Origin: JBBQZU01 sp041749535
GTDB lineage: Bacteria; Bacteroidota; Bacteroidia; Flavobacteriales_D; Cryomorphaceae
Direction of reading: 5' to 3'
DNA: 34,540 bases
NCBI GenBank assembly: GCA_041749535.1
Contig: JBGTBE010000093.1
Span: forward strand, 1-34,540
Shown here one piece after another: positions 8,029 to 16,961 of the stretch; the stretch's first letter is position 1; each line of letters starts with the position of its first letter. Below the pieces are notes generated by a model that was not told where the DNA came from, searched no databases, and saw only the letters and a list, made by a program, of their open reading frames with translations. The position numbers were made by a program, and so were the translations under genes.

Positions 8029-8043
8029 GAGATTCATCTCTTT
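8028..8043 (+). terminator. Weak hairpin after mltG
   Basis: AGAGA (8028-8032) pairs with TCTCT (8037-8041) over a four-base loop and is followed by only two T residues. It starts at the mltG stop codon. Too weak to be sure it terminates. Confidence 0.25.
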
Positions 8044-8117
8044 GGTTCAATTGAAAATTCAATATTTAGATTTTGGGCCCACCCAAGATACGCCATGGAA
8101 GTATCATCGCCGAGAAT

Positions 8118-8486
8118 TTATTTCTTGAAGATAAAGTAAACCGCGAGTATCAAAAAAATGAATCCAATTATGTGATTCATTTTCAAAGGTTCAGATCTGA
8201 AAACCAACAGAGTAAAGATGCTGAATACAAGAAGGGTTATTACTTCTTGAATCACTTTTAGCTGCCAAATATTGAAAGGCCCTCCGTTGCCTATGTAACC
8301 AATTCTATTTGCAGGTACTTGGGCCATGTATTCAAAGAATGCGATGCCCCAACTTATCAATACAATTCCGAATAAACCGAACTTTGTGAATGTTTTCCAT
8401 TGAGCAAATTTTAAGTGACCGTACCATGCCAACGTCATAAAAGTATTTGAAACAATAAGCAAAGTGATGGTCAGTAGGGCTTTCAT
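8118..8486 (-). CDS. DUF486 / DMT-family small membrane protein
   Basis: This 122-residue protein has four hydrophobic segments (about 3-22, 35-54, 76-95 and 102-120). It carries the block typical of DUF486: SNTFMTLAWYGHLKF near the N-terminus and SWGIAFFEYMAQVPANRIGY in the middle. DUF486 belongs to the drug/metabolite transporter superfamily as a half-size, four-helix form that would need to dimerise; no substrate is known. It stands alone on the minus strand between mltG and the FISUMP lipoprotein gene. Confidence 0.85.
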   Translation of the reverse strand: MKALLTITLLIVSNTFMTLAWYGHLKFAQWKTFTKFGLFGIVLISWGIAFFEYMAQVPANRIGYIGNGGPFNIWQLKVIQEVITLLVFSIFTLLVFRSEPLKMNHIIGFIFLILAVYFIFKK

Positions 8487-8651
8487 TATATATAGATTGG
8501 TTGGACAATATTAGCGATGATTAGGTGCTTCAAGAAGTGTTTTAAACTATTCCTCACATTCAATCCAAAATTCCAGATTTCTTAACAAATCAATTCTTTG
8601 AAGAAGGAGTATCTAATGCAGAAATGAACCATCATTTCTAACCAAGAGCCC

Positions 8652-8659
8652 TATATTTG
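8652..8659 (+). promoter_or_regulatory. Candidate -7 element of the FISUMP lipoprotein gene
   Basis: TATATTTG followed by T matches TAnnTTTG, 42 bases before the ATG at 8701. No TTTG at a spacing of 19 is visible. Confidence 0.4.
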
Positions 8660-8700
8660 TAAACCATCACTCATGGGATGATGAAAAAATTGAAGAGTTG

Positions 8701-9735
8701 ATGAAAAGGCAAATAATGTTGGAACGTTTGGTTTATTTAAGTGTAGTATTTCTTATCCTCATTTTGAGCAGTTGTAGCAATGATGATGAGGGTGATGTAC
8801 CTCCGCCGCCCGTAGAACCTGTAGTTGCCGTAGTCACCACCAATCCTGTGGCAACATTGGTTTCGGGAGAAGCAATTGTGGGAGGAAATATTCCATCTGA
8901 TGGGGGCGCTCCCATTACACGAAGGGGTGTAACTTGGGGATTTTCGCCCAATCCAAACTTAAATGACAACGTGGTAGAACTTGGAGAAGGGGCTGGCGCT
9001 TTTTCAACTACGATTACTGAGTTGTCCTCATCTACCAATTACCATATTCGTGCATTTGCCGAAAATTCAGTGGGTGTTTCTTTTGGTGAGTCGCGTGCAT
9101 TTACTACACTGGGCGAAGTTGGAGGCATATCTACCCCAGGTTCGGGGGTTACGGATATTAGCGGACACTTTTACCCTTCAGTAATTATCAATAACGTGGA
9201 GTGGATGTCTACCAATCTTTCAGTGAGTAGGTTTGCAAATGGAGACACCATAGAGAACATACTCTCCAATCCTGCATGGAATTCGGCTACCATTCCAGCT
9301 TGGAGTGTATATCTGAATGATGTAGCACTTGGAATCATTTATGGGAAACTATACAATTGGGCAGCAGCAACAGATTCACGTGGTTTGTGTCCCACAGGCT
9401 GGCATGTTCCATCCGCTGTAGAGATGAATGACCTGTTGATACAATTGGGTGGAGCGCTGCAGGCAGGCGGTAAGATCAAAGAAACCGGGGTTCAGTTTTG
9501 GCAGCCACCAAATACCGGAGCCAGCAACATCAGTGGTCTTTCTGGCAAGCCATCGGGCCGACGTTCCGACTTTGGTGGTTTCAATGAGGTAGGCCAATCC
9601 GGTATATGGTGGAGCAATTCACCCGCCCCTTTGACCGGTGCCATGGCGCTGTATTTCATCACTGAAAGTACAGCTGCCGAAATTGCTCCTGCTCCATTGA
9701 GCCATGGGCTGGCAGTACGGTGCGTGAAGGACTGA
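8701..9735 (+). CDS. FISUMP-domain lipoprotein (Fibrobacter succinogenes major paralogous domain)
   Basis: This 344-residue surface or periplasmic lipoprotein has a signal peptide ending in the lipobox ILSSC (Cys25), followed by SNDDEGD, an acidic run that in Bacteroidota can act as an export signal to the outer face. A Pro-rich linker leads to a fibronectin-type-III-like repeat (about 40-135, including GGAPITRRGVTWGFSPNP and YHIRAFAENSVGVSFGE). The FISUMP domain runs from about 150 to the end: INNVEWMSTNLSV, YGKLYNWAAATDSRGLCPTGWHVPS, SGRRSDFGGF and LAVRCVKD. Its role is unknown; the family is often linked to surface adhesion or polysaccharide contexts. The ATG at 8701 directly follows an in-frame TTG; ATG is preferred. 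Confidence 0.88.
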   Translation: MKRQIMLERLVYLSVVFLILILSSCSNDDEGDVPPPPVEPVVAVVTTNPVATLVSGEAIVGGNIPSDGGAPITRRGVTWGFSPNPNLNDNVVELGEGAGAFSTTITELSSSTNYHIRAFAENSVGVSFGESRAFTTLGEVGGISTPGSGVTDISGHFYPSVIINNVEWMSTNLSVSRFANGDTIENILSNPAWNSATIPAWSVYLNDVALGIIYGKLYNWAAATDSRGLCPTGWHVPSAVEMNDLLIQLGGALQAGGKIKETGVQFWQPPNTGASNISGLSGKPSGRRSDFGGFNEVGQSGIWWSNSPAPLTGAMALYFITESTAAEIAPAPLSHGLAVRCVKD

Positions 9736-10042
9736 TTGATAATTACAGGAAAGGATTTACAAATTGTAAATGATTGGGCTGGCAAAGCCGATGCACTGCT
9801 AGAAAATTGGTTGCTCACTTTGCAACAGTTCGCATATTCACTTACAGTTTCTGCACATCTTACCTTCAGAACGATACAGCGAGCAATCTTTTTTCTGAAA
9901 CTGATAATTGTCAGCCTTTAAGGCATTTGCGATCGGTAATTTTGGCCTTGGAAACGGATTTCAATTGGACCTTTCACCATCCGAGTTTGATCAGGTTTTC
10001 ACATCGTTAATCCGCACAGAGAAGTATTTAAAAACAATCACA
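9736..10042. other. Intergenic region before the CBS protein
   Basis: About 300 bases without a supported gene. The CBS frame stays open upstream to 9908, but its translation there shows no domain similarity. TAATTTTG at 9937-9944 fits TAnnTTTG and may be the CBS promoter, though without a spaced TTTG. GCCTT-T-AAGGC (9914-9924) is a small inverted repeat just upstream of it. Confidence 0.5.
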
Positions 10043-10459
10043 ATGAAAAAAAGAGAACCAGTAAGTAGCATTATGACAAAAGGTGTTCATACCATCCGCG
10101 TAGATCAGCCATTAAGAAAAGCTGTTGAAATGGTAAAACTCCATAACATTCGTCATCTGCCCGTTGTTGATGGCAAGAAAGTAGTAGGCATTGTCAGCAG
10201 TGCCGACCTGAACCGCCTTACCTTCAGTGGTCTTTTTGAAGGGCAGGAAGGCGCTGACGAAGCTGTACTCGAAATGCTCAATATCAAGCAAGTGATGTCA
10301 GCCAATCCTGTTACTGTCGATGAGGATGCATCTGTGCGTGATGTCGCAGAAATTTTCGTGTCTAAGCACTTTCACTCACTTCCGGTAACCAAACAGGGTG
10401 AGCTGGTAGGTATCGTAACTACCACTGATGTCATCACGCATTATCTAGAACAATTCTGA
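10043..10459 (+). CDS. Tandem CBS-domain protein
   Basis: This 138-residue protein is a Bateman module with no other domain. CBS1 (about 5-60) has SSIMTKGVHTIRVDQPL and IRHLPVVDGKKVVGIVSSADL; CBS2 (about 78-138) has VMSANPVTVDEDASVRDVAEIF and HFHSLPVTKQGELVGIVTTTDV. Such stand-alone pairs bind adenine nucleotides (AMP, ATP, SAM or a second messenger) and act as sensors, usually cytoplasmic. The start is placed at MKKREPVSSIM because this is where the first CBS domain begins. The gene converges on batE with a 14-bp gap. Its partner is unknown. Confidence 0.9.
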   Translation: MKKREPVSSIMTKGVHTIRVDQPLRKAVEMVKLHNIRHLPVVDGKKVVGIVSSADLNRLTFSGLFEGQEGADEAVLEMLNIKQVMSANPVTVDEDASVRDVAEIFVSKHFHSLPVTKQGELVGIVTTTDVITHYLEQF

Positions 10460-10473
10460 TAATGTGATGGTGG

Positions 10474-11238
10474 TCAAATTTCCACTACATCATCTGCCTT
10501 GAGCCAGCCTTTGTTGCCACTGCCAATCTCAATTTCATACCATTCGCTATCGCGCTGAATGAGAGATACTTTGGTGCCTGCATGGAGCACAAATACGTTG
10601 ATGCTTTCGGCCCTGGGCTCACTTTTTACATCGATTTTTGATGTGAAAACAATCGCTGTAGTTTCAGTGTACCTGTTATCGTATGATGCTCTAGCGAGTT
10701 GATGGGTTAGCAATGCCATTGACAATGTAATAAGTGCAGCAAAGAAGCCTATGCGTCTGTTGCCTGCTTTTCGCGACATAGCAAAGAGAAAAAGGGAAGC
10801 GCCGCTGAGCAGGGCAAGCAATAGGGCAGCGGTACCCCATCTTTCAGGCCCTATGCCAAACCGCTGCTCATCCCACCACAGTGCCAGTTTTGAAGTAGGA
10901 ATATTCTCTATTCGGTCTGCGATTTTTTCGTTTGCCAACCGAAGGTTGTATCTGGCATCTTCGTTGCTCGGTTCAAATTTTAGGGCCCGCTCATAGTGGA
11001 GAATGCTCTCCGGTATTTTGCTCAGTTTGTAATAGGAGTTCGCGAGGTTGTAGTTAATTACGAATCCTTCAGTGGTATTTTCTGCTTCTAGATAATGCTC
11101 AAGTGCTGTGCGATAATCACCCGTTTTATAAGCATCATTTCCCATTTTGAATTGTTCAAAAGCAGGTGTTGTTTCGGCAAGAACAAACGTGTTTGCCAAG
11201 GAGAACAACAGAACCATTATGCAGCCACTTTTTTTCAT
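10474..11238 (-). CDS. batE: BatE, TPR and SH3 protein of the Bat complex
   Basis: This is the last gene of the moxR-bat unit. It encodes 254 residues: signal peptide (1-21), two to three TPR repeats (about 28-105, e.g. GNDAYKTGDYRTALEHYLEAE and INYNLANSYYKLSKIPESILHYERAL), two membrane spans (about 136-154 and 163-180), and an SH3b-like domain (about 190-254, with SEPRAES, HAGTKVSLIQRDSEWYEIEI and NKGWLKADDVVEI). The layout matches BatE of Bacteroides and Leptospira. The TPRs probably bind another Bat protein in the periplasm. The start overlaps the batD stop by 4 bases (ATGA). Confidence 0.92.
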   Translation of the reverse strand: MKKSGCIMVLLFSLANTFVLAETTPAFEQFKMGNDAYKTGDYRTALEHYLEAENTTEGFVINYNLANSYYKLSKIPESILHYERALKFEPSNEDARYNLRLANEKIADRIENIPTSKLALWWDEQRFGIGPERWGTAALLLALLSGASLFLFAMSRKAGNRRIGFFAALITLSMALLTHQLARASYDNRYTETTAIVFTSKIDVKSEPRAESINVFVLHAGTKVSLIQRDSEWYEIEIGSGNKGWLKADDVVEI

Positions 11239-13007
11239 TTCAGCAATTCATCTAGTTTTTCAATGAACTCCACAGTACGCTGGTAGAATACTTTATCGCT
11301 CTGTTCGGTCACCGGCGAAAACCTGGCCATTTCGCAGGTTTCAATGATATAAAGGGCCTCCTGAACCAGAGCGTCTTTAATATTTGCTTCCTTGAGTTTG
11401 TCTTTCACAATGGTTTTGGTAAGTTGTGCTTGCGGCATCCCAAGCTTATCACCAAGGTATCCATATATAGCTGTGAATATTTCCACATAAAACAGTTTGC
11501 TATCACCATTTTTCATTGCGTTCTCAGCAGCATTCAGCCTTCTGCGCACCGCCTTGGATGCACCTTTTCTTCTGATTCCGGCCACATCAGCCAAAAGCGT
11601 TGCACGCCTTTTTCGCAGCGCAATGAAGCCAACAAAAGCGAGGAATGGAAGTGAGAACAGAATGTAATAGCCGGCTGTATTGTAAAAAGTTCTTTTGCGT
11701 GGAGTGAGCTTTTCTGTATCGAGGGCGATAAACCGTATTTCGTCTTTGGTCTGTTTTACCACTGATTTTGCCCGGGCCCCTCCGGTTTCGTTCACCAGCG
11801 ATTCATCTCCCTTTACATTGATGGTAAATGGTCCTTCAGTCTTGGTGATGTATTTTTCCTTAGAAGGATCAAAATAGGAAAACTCGATTGCAGGGATTGC
11901 ATACTCACCGGGATATCTGGGTATGACTAGATAGTGCCAGGTCCTGGTTCCAGAAACGCCGCCTAATGAAACCGAAATCCTGTCCTTCACCTCTGGATCG
12001 TATACTTCGAAATCTTCTGGGAATGCCACTTCGGGGGCATCAAGGAGACTCAGATTTCCCTTTCCGGTAACATTTACGAAAAGATCTATTGCGTTGTTGG
12101 CATCCACTTCCAATCGTTCAGCCTTTACGCTAAAGTCAAACTCACCTACTGCGCCATCAAATCCTTCGGGTGCTCCTACAGGCAGGGGCTGCACTTCAAT
12201 GGTAACCTTGTTACTAGAAACATTCACTTCAGTTCCCATGCTGAAGATGTTTCTATTGACCCGGGCTGATAGGTTGGCGGATTCTATGGTCTGCTTGCCA
12301 CCCACTTGTGGAAAGAGCACATACTTTCTCAGTATGGCTTTGCGGAACGGTACTCCGTTGATATATTCATACGTGGGTTCCCAATTGACCTGCCCTATTT
12401 TTATTTCTTCGCTCCAGAATCCCTTTATACTCGGAAATTCAGTTTCACCTAAGTCAAGGCTGGTGTAGCGGCTCAGCAGCACATACTGCACCGTAATGGC
12501 TTCCCCGATATAGGCTGATTTTTTCGAAGACTGGATTTGGAGTTTAAGCCCATCATCTCCAGATGATTGTTGAGCTCGGGATGCTCCTGTTTGATTTTGT
12601 TGTTGTGCTTGGGATGCGCTGCTACTGCCCTTTACCACTTCTACTTCTATAGCACGTGTAGTGTAAGCTTTTCCTTGTACACTGGCTTTGGCAGGTGCAA
12701 TGGTATATTTACCTTCCCCTCGTGGCCTAAGCGTGTAGCTCAAGGTAAGGTTGCTGGACTGCTGACCGTTTATAATGCGCAAACTTGAAGATTGGGCAGG
12801 GCCAAATACAATATCGAAGTTTTTGAGATCAGGCGATTCGATATCACCTTTGCCATTCTCGAGCGTAATTCTGTACGTGAATATGTCGCCCATTGCCACA
12901 GGATTCTTATCCACTGTGGCGTAAAAAACTACTTCTTGTCCCGTGGCCTGCAAAGCAAGCACGAGCACAGAAATGATGGACAACAATATTCTACCAGTCT
13001 TTTTCAA
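11235..13007 (-). CDS. batD: BatD, membrane-anchored oxygen-tolerance protein
   Basis: This 590-residue BatD has a signal peptide (about 1-24), several beta-rich repeats resembling Ig-like folds (e.g. VAMGDIFTYRITLENG, YTLRPRGEGKYTIAPAKA, IGEAITVQYVLLSR, NAIDLFVNVTGKGNLSLLDAPEV and YLVIPRYPGEYAIPAIEFSYFDP), a membrane span near 455-475 (YYILFSLPFLAFVGFIAL), and a C-terminal helical cytoplasmic tail of about 110 residues. A Ser/Gln-rich linker (about 130-150) separates the first repeats. BatD is predicted to present its repeats to the periplasm. It overlaps batC by 17 bases and batE by 4. Confidence 0.93.
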   Translation of the reverse strand: MKKTGRILLSIISVLVLALQATGQEVVFYATVDKNPVAMGDIFTYRITLENGKGDIESPDLKNFDIVFGPAQSSSLRIINGQQSSNLTLSYTLRPRGEGKYTIAPAKASVQGKAYTTRAIEVEVVKGSSSASQAQQQNQTGASRAQQSSGDDGLKLQIQSSKKSAYIGEAITVQYVLLSRYTSLDLGETEFPSIKGFWSEEIKIGQVNWEPTYEYINGVPFRKAILRKYVLFPQVGGKQTIESANLSARVNRNIFSMGTEVNVSSNKVTIEVQPLPVGAPEGFDGAVGEFDFSVKAERLEVDANNAIDLFVNVTGKGNLSLLDAPEVAFPEDFEVYDPEVKDRISVSLGGVSGTRTWHYLVIPRYPGEYAIPAIEFSYFDPSKEKYITKTEGPFTINVKGDESLVNETGGARAKSVVKQTKDEIRFIALDTEKLTPRKRTFYNTAGYYILFSLPFLAFVGFIALRKRRATLLADVAGIRRKGASKAVRRRLNAAENAMKNGDSKLFYVEIFTAIYGYLGDKLGMPQAQLTKTIVKDKLKEANIKDALVQEALYIIETCEMARFSPVTEQSDKVFYQRTVEFIEKLDELLK

Positions 13008-13734
13008 TTTTAATTCTTTGGGCTTTATGTCGGTCCTTGCTTACTTTGTTCATCAGGTCTTTCTCCTGATTCATCATGGCATCCAGCATTTTCTCAGCAT
13101 CTTCTTTGGAGAGTTCATTTGGCTTTTGCTGTTCCTGCTGCTGGTTTTGCTCATCTTTCTTTTGCTCCTGATCCTGCTGGTCTTTGTTTTGCTCTTGCTC
13201 TTCCTGTTGCTGTTCTTCCGGCTTTTCTTGCTGTTGTTTTTTCAGCCATTGGGCATACGCCAGGTTGTATCGCGCATCTTCATCTTCCGGCTTATTGCGC
13301 AATGATTCTTTGTAGGCTTCAATTGCTTTGTCCACTTCGCCCCCCATCAGGCGGGCATTTCCGAGGTTGTAATTCGATTTATTTTTCTCTTCCTTGGTTT
13401 CCGACGATTTTGCAACTGTCTCATATGCCTCAGCAGCTTTTTTGCTCATGGCCATGGCCTCAGTCAAGGCAGACATTTTGAGTGAGTCATTTTCTTGTTG
13501 CATGGCCTTTTCCTGCATGGTGCGCGCTTTCCGCTGCCAAGCATTTCCGTAATTGAAAAGCGCTGCTCTCGAGTCACCTTTTATATCGATGGCTTTTTCG
13601 TAGTTCCTCGCGGCATCGTCGTACATTCCTTCCTTGTAAGCCTCATTTCCTTTTTTGATAGAGAACTTTTCTTCCTGGCAAAATGCCGAAAGTGGAAGCA
13701 AGAGTGCAAGTATTATGAAGTGTTTCTTTTTCAT
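12991..13734 (-). CDS. batC: BatC, TPR protein with a Gln/Glu/Lys-rich tail
   Basis: This 247-residue protein has a signal peptide (1-19, LSAFCQ), TPR repeats (about 25-60 and 115-160, including KKGNEAYKEGMYDDAARNYEKA and SNYNLGNARLMGGEVDKAIEAYKESL), and a low-complexity segment at 166-204 made almost only of Q, E, K and D. A short conserved C-terminal helix (ELSKEDAEKMLDAMMNQEKDLM) follows. It probably scaffolds the VWA proteins BatA and BatB in the periplasm. The gene lies 1 base after batB and overlaps batD by 17 bases. Confidence 0.92.
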   Translation of the reverse strand: MKKKHFIILALLLPLSAFCQEEKFSIKKGNEAYKEGMYDDAARNYEKAIDIKGDSRAALFNYGNAWQRKARTMQEKAMQQENDSLKMSALTEAMAMSKKAAEAYETVAKSSETKEEKNKSNYNLGNARLMGGEVDKAIEAYKESLRNKPEDEDARYNLAYAQWLKKQQQEKPEEQQQEEQEQNKDQQDQEQKKDEQNQQQEQQKPNELSKEDAEKMLDAMMNQEKDLMNKVSKDRHKAQRIKIEKDW

Positions 13735-13735
13735 A

Positions 13736-14881
13736 TTAATCGAAGATGTTTAGGCGTCGCGAAAACTTTCCTTTTCGCTCCAGGATGAACAATTCCATCA
13801 GCATACAAATGAGTGCAAGGGCCAAAAAAAACTGATACCGGTCCTCATACTCTGCGAATGTTACCGTACCCATTTCAGTTTTTTCAATCGCATTTATTTC
13901 ATCCGAAAGTATGTTCAAGCCGAGTTCGGCATTGGAGGCTTTAATGTACGTACCATTTCCTGCTATGGCTATTTCTCTGAGCATGTCTTCATTGAGCTTG
14001 GTCACTACAGTATTTCCTTCACCATCTTTTTTAAAACCAATCTGTTTTTGACCATTGTATTCGGGTATAGGGCTGCCCGCTGGTGATCCCAAGCCGATGG
14101 TATAGACTTTAACACCCTTTTCAGCTGCTGCTTTTGCTGCGCCTATGGCATCGTCTTCGTGGTTTTCACCGTCGGAAATTACAATAATGGCTTTCTTGGC
14201 AGCACTATTGAAATCCATACTTTCCAAAGATAGCTCTATTGCTGCGCCTATGGCGGTGCCCTGCACAGATACTATTTCTGGGTTTATGGCTGAGAGAAAT
14301 AATTTTCCTGCTGAATAATCATTTGTAATTGGCAACTGAACGAAAGCCTGCCCTGCGAATACCACAATGCCTACCCTGTCACCGCGCAAATTGTCGAGAA
14401 ATTTCTCCATAGCGCGCTTTGCTAAGGTGAGTCTGTTTGGCCTGAGATCTTCAGCCCTCATGCTGTTCGATACATCCAGCGCGAGCATTATTTCAATGCC
14501 TTCTACCTTCGCTTCGGCCATCTTCGAACCCATTTGTGGGTTGATGAGTGCAACAACAAGAAATGAAACAGCCAATCGCCATAGGATGAATTTTGTGACA
14601 ACCCCCACACTCCATACATCACTCACCAAATTGCCGAGTAGGTTGGTATTGGCAAATTTTTCAAGGCGTCGATTCTTGCTCCAGGTTACCAGGGTGAAAA
14701 TTAAAAACATCACGAGCCCAACTCCAAAGAGCCATATGAGTTCCGGGCGTTGTAATTTCAATCCGGGAATACCGTCAATTACGATGAATAAAACCAATAC
14801 GAAGCCCACCCAGAAAAGTATTTCCAACACAAGGGCTGCCACAAACATACCCCAGAAGTTATATCTTGGGTTTTCCTTCAT
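13736..14881 (-). CDS. batB: BatB, von Willebrand factor A membrane protein
   Basis: This 381-residue protein has two N-terminal spans (about 12-36 and 47-66), a further span near 98-113, a VWA domain (about 130-320) and a C-terminal span (about 348-366). The metal-ion-dependent adhesion site is intact: DVSNS (Asp136, Ser138, Ser140), the Thr in QGTAIGAAI, and ISDGENHED. MIDAS-type VWA domains bind ligand through Mg2+ and are typical partners of MoxR ATPases. It overlaps batA by 4 bases and abuts batC. Confidence 0.93.
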   Translation of the reverse strand: MKENPRYNFWGMFVAALVLEILFWVGFVLVLFIVIDGIPGLKLQRPELIWLFGVGLVMFLIFTLVTWSKNRRLEKFANTNLLGNLVSDVWSVGVVTKFILWRLAVSFLVVALINPQMGSKMAEAKVEGIEIMLALDVSNSMRAEDLRPNRLTLAKRAMEKFLDNLRGDRVGIVVFAGQAFVQLPITNDYSAGKLFLSAINPEIVSVQGTAIGAAIELSLESMDFNSAAKKAIIVISDGENHEDDAIGAAKAAAEKGVKVYTIGLGSPAGSPIPEYNGQKQIGFKKDGEGNTVVTKLNEDMLREIAIAGNGTYIKASNAELGLNILSDEINAIEKTEMGTVTFAEYEDRYQFFLALALICMLMELFILERKGKFSRRLNIFD

Positions 14882-15954
14882 GGTACTGTACGCAATAAAA
14901 GATACTTCAATAAAAATTCAGCCATGAACAGCACTGAGGCCATGGCAGCAAACCAGTAATACTTCTCAGCCCTGCGGCTGTGCTCAGTCACGTTTATCTT
15001 GCTTCTCTCAAGCTGATCTATTTCAGTAAAAATCTGTCTCAATGCTTCTCCATCTGTTGCCCTGTAGTAGGAGCCACCCGTCATAGTAGCAATCTCCTTC
15101 ATCAATTCGTCATCAATTTTCACATCTACCATATCATACTTATACCGGCCATCTGGGTACATGGCCACAGGTGATAGTGCCCTGCCCCTGCTGCCAACTC
15201 CAATAGTGTACACCCTAATGCCATAGCTTAGCGCTATTTCAGCGGCGGTAATTGGAGCGATGGCCCCGGCGTTGTTCTCACCATCTGTCATCAAAATTAC
15301 CACCTTGCTGATTGCTTCACTGTCCCTAAGGCGATTTACTGCATTTGCAAGGCCAAGCCCTATAGCAGTTCCTCCTTGCACAAGACCGCTTTTTATATCC
15401 TTAAACAGGTTTGTCAATACCTGATGATCGCTCGTGAGCGGGCACTGGGTAAAACTCTCGCCCTCGTACACCACAAGTCCTATGCGGTCATTAGGCCGGC
15501 CCTTAATAAATTTTGTTGCGACCTCCTTAGAGCTTTCGAGTCTATTTGGCTTAAAGTCTTGTGCAAGCATGGATGCTGAAATATCCATGGCAATTACGAT
15601 GTCTATACCTTCGGTCGTTACATTCTGCCAGCTGCTTTGCGACTGTGGGCGTGCAAGTGCAATAATCATAAATGTCAGCGCCAGACTTCTCAGCAAGAAA
15701 GGAAGTTGCACCCCGATTTCATTCAAAAGGCTGCCATCCACCGGAAATTGATTCAAGGCTGGTAGCTGTACTTTCGGAAATCTTCTTGTCGAGCTCCACA
15801 CGTGATACACAGCAGAAATGGGTATAGCCAGCAGGAAGTAAAACCACTCCGGAGAATGGTAGCTGTAGCTGTCTCGAAAGTACAACCACAATCCGGTGGC
15901 CATGAGCGTTCCCATCATGGCAATAACAATCCCTATGATTTGCTGTCTGCTCAT
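14878..15954 (-). CDS. batA: BatA, von Willebrand factor A membrane protein
   Basis: This 358-residue protein is the paralogue of BatB: N-terminal spans (about 5-25, 35-52 and 86-101), a VWA domain (about 115-310) with an intact MIDAS, DISAS (Asp124, Ser126, Ser128), QGGTAIGLGL and MTDGENNAG, and a C-terminal span (about 333-352). BatA and BatB are expected to form the VWA pair of the complex. It overlaps the upstream unknown gene by 4 bases and batB by 4 bases, consistent with coupled translation at fixed ratios. Confidence 0.93.
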   Translation of the reverse strand: MSRQQIIGIVIAMMGTLMATGLWLYFRDSYSYHSPEWFYFLLAIPISAVYHVWSSTRRFPKVQLPALNQFPVDGSLLNEIGVQLPFLLRSLALTFMIIALARPQSQSSWQNVTTEGIDIVIAMDISASMLAQDFKPNRLESSKEVATKFIKGRPNDRIGLVVYEGESFTQCPLTSDHQVLTNLFKDIKSGLVQGGTAIGLGLANAVNRLRDSEAISKVVILMTDGENNAGAIAPITAAEIALSYGIRVYTIGVGSRGRALSPVAMYPDGRYKYDMVDVKIDDELMKEIATMTGGSYYRATDGEALRQIFTEIDQLERSKINVTEHSRRAEKYYWFAAMASVLFMAEFLLKYLLLRTVP

Positions 15955-16961
15955 ATTGGGGTGCCGCCTGTGCTAGTTTGATCTGGTTCGGTTCCTTCAG
16001 AATGTGGCAAAGTGCGCGATGTCAATTCCCACGTAGACCTAACAAATTCTATGGCCCTGCTCACGGCTGCTTCGTTCTCCACATCATCGGGTTTCTCCTT
16101 TGCAAATTTTACAAGATCGGCAGTAGTCAGGATGCTGCTTAATGTGTTGAGCCATCTAGTTTCCATTCCGCTGTAGCGAAGGCTGCTTATCATCTGCCTT
16201 GAGGTAAGTTCATGCGCTGGGATATTGTACACTTTTTCAATATAATCTCTGAGTGTATCTGTGATAACGGTATGGTGCAGCTTCACTTTTCCCACTGTAT
16301 AATAGCGGTCCCGTCTCAACTGCTCAAGTCTTTCTATTGCCAGCATGTGAATGGGCTTGGAAGGCTCAAGGACCTTCACAAGGGCTTTTGCTTTTCTCTT
16401 TTCGCGAAGCTGACGCACAAGGTAAATGACTGCGCCAATGAGCAGTAGTCCTCCTGCTGCACCCGCTGCGTAGGGCCAGTACACGGCCACATAGTCGCGC
16501 CAGTTCACCTCTATTTCTTCTATCTCCCTTATATCTTTAATTCCGCCTGTGGTATCAATCTCAACGGTGTGAACAGTAAACAAGAAAGCATCGGTCTGCA
16601 CGAGATTGCCGTCTATTTCAAATACAAAAGGAGGTATGGCATAGTATCCGGTATCAAAACTCGTAATTACAATTTGCTGCTCCAGCCTGGCTTCCCGAAC
16701 TTCCTGCCCAGTTTTAAGGGTGTCAACTTCAGTTTTTGATACCACTTCCACCCTGGTTACAATGGTATCTCCCACCGATGGCCATTTCACTACTGGTATC
16801 TTGTTTTTATCGAAAGGTACTGAAAGGCGCAGAATGGCTTGCTCACCAATTAAGATGATATTTTTGTCAATGACTGCGCTAGGAGTTTGCGCCTGCATTC
16901 CTTTGCCAATGAGCAATATGCAGAGAACCGCTGAGAAATATATGGTCAGAGTCTTCATCAT
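15951..16961 (-). CDS. Membrane-anchored protein of the Bat operon, function unknown
   Basis: This 336-residue protein lies between the DUF58 gene and batA, overlapping both by 4 bases. It has a signal peptide (about 1-24, ending GMQAQ), a periplasmic beta-rich domain (about 25-155, with IGEQAILRLSVPFDKNKIPVVKWP and TGYYAIPPFVFEIDGN, which resemble single BatD repeats), one membrane span at about 160-183, then a basic and helical cytoplasmic tail of about 150 residues (e.g. LAIERLEQLRRDRYYTVGKVKLHH, DTLRDYIEKVYNIPAHELTSRQM). The architecture is a short BatD-like protein, and the tail resembles the DUF4381-type C-terminus seen in other MoxR operons. No catalytic motif is visible. Confidence 0.8.
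   Translation of the reverse strand: MMKTLTIYFSAVLCILLIGKGMQAQTPSAVIDKNIILIGEQAILRLSVPFDKNKIPVVKWPSVGDTIVTRVEVVSKTEVDTLKTGQEVREARLEQQIVITSFDTGYYAIPPFVFEIDGNLVQTDAFLFTVHTVEIDTTGGIKDIREIEEIEVNWRDYVAVYWPYAAGAAGGLLLIGAVIYLVRQLREKRKAKALVKVLEPSKPIHMLAIERLEQLRRDRYYTVGKVKLHHTVITDTLRDYIEKVYNIPAHELTSRQMISSLRYSGMETRWLNTLSSILTTADLVKFAKEKPDDVENEAAVSRAIEFVRSTWELTSRTLPHSEGTEPDQTSTGGTPI

Noticed and set aside
10440..10500. Possible bidirectional terminator between the CBS gene and batE
   Set aside because: The pairing GATG-GTGG / CCAC-TA-CATC is broken and there is no T-run on either strand.
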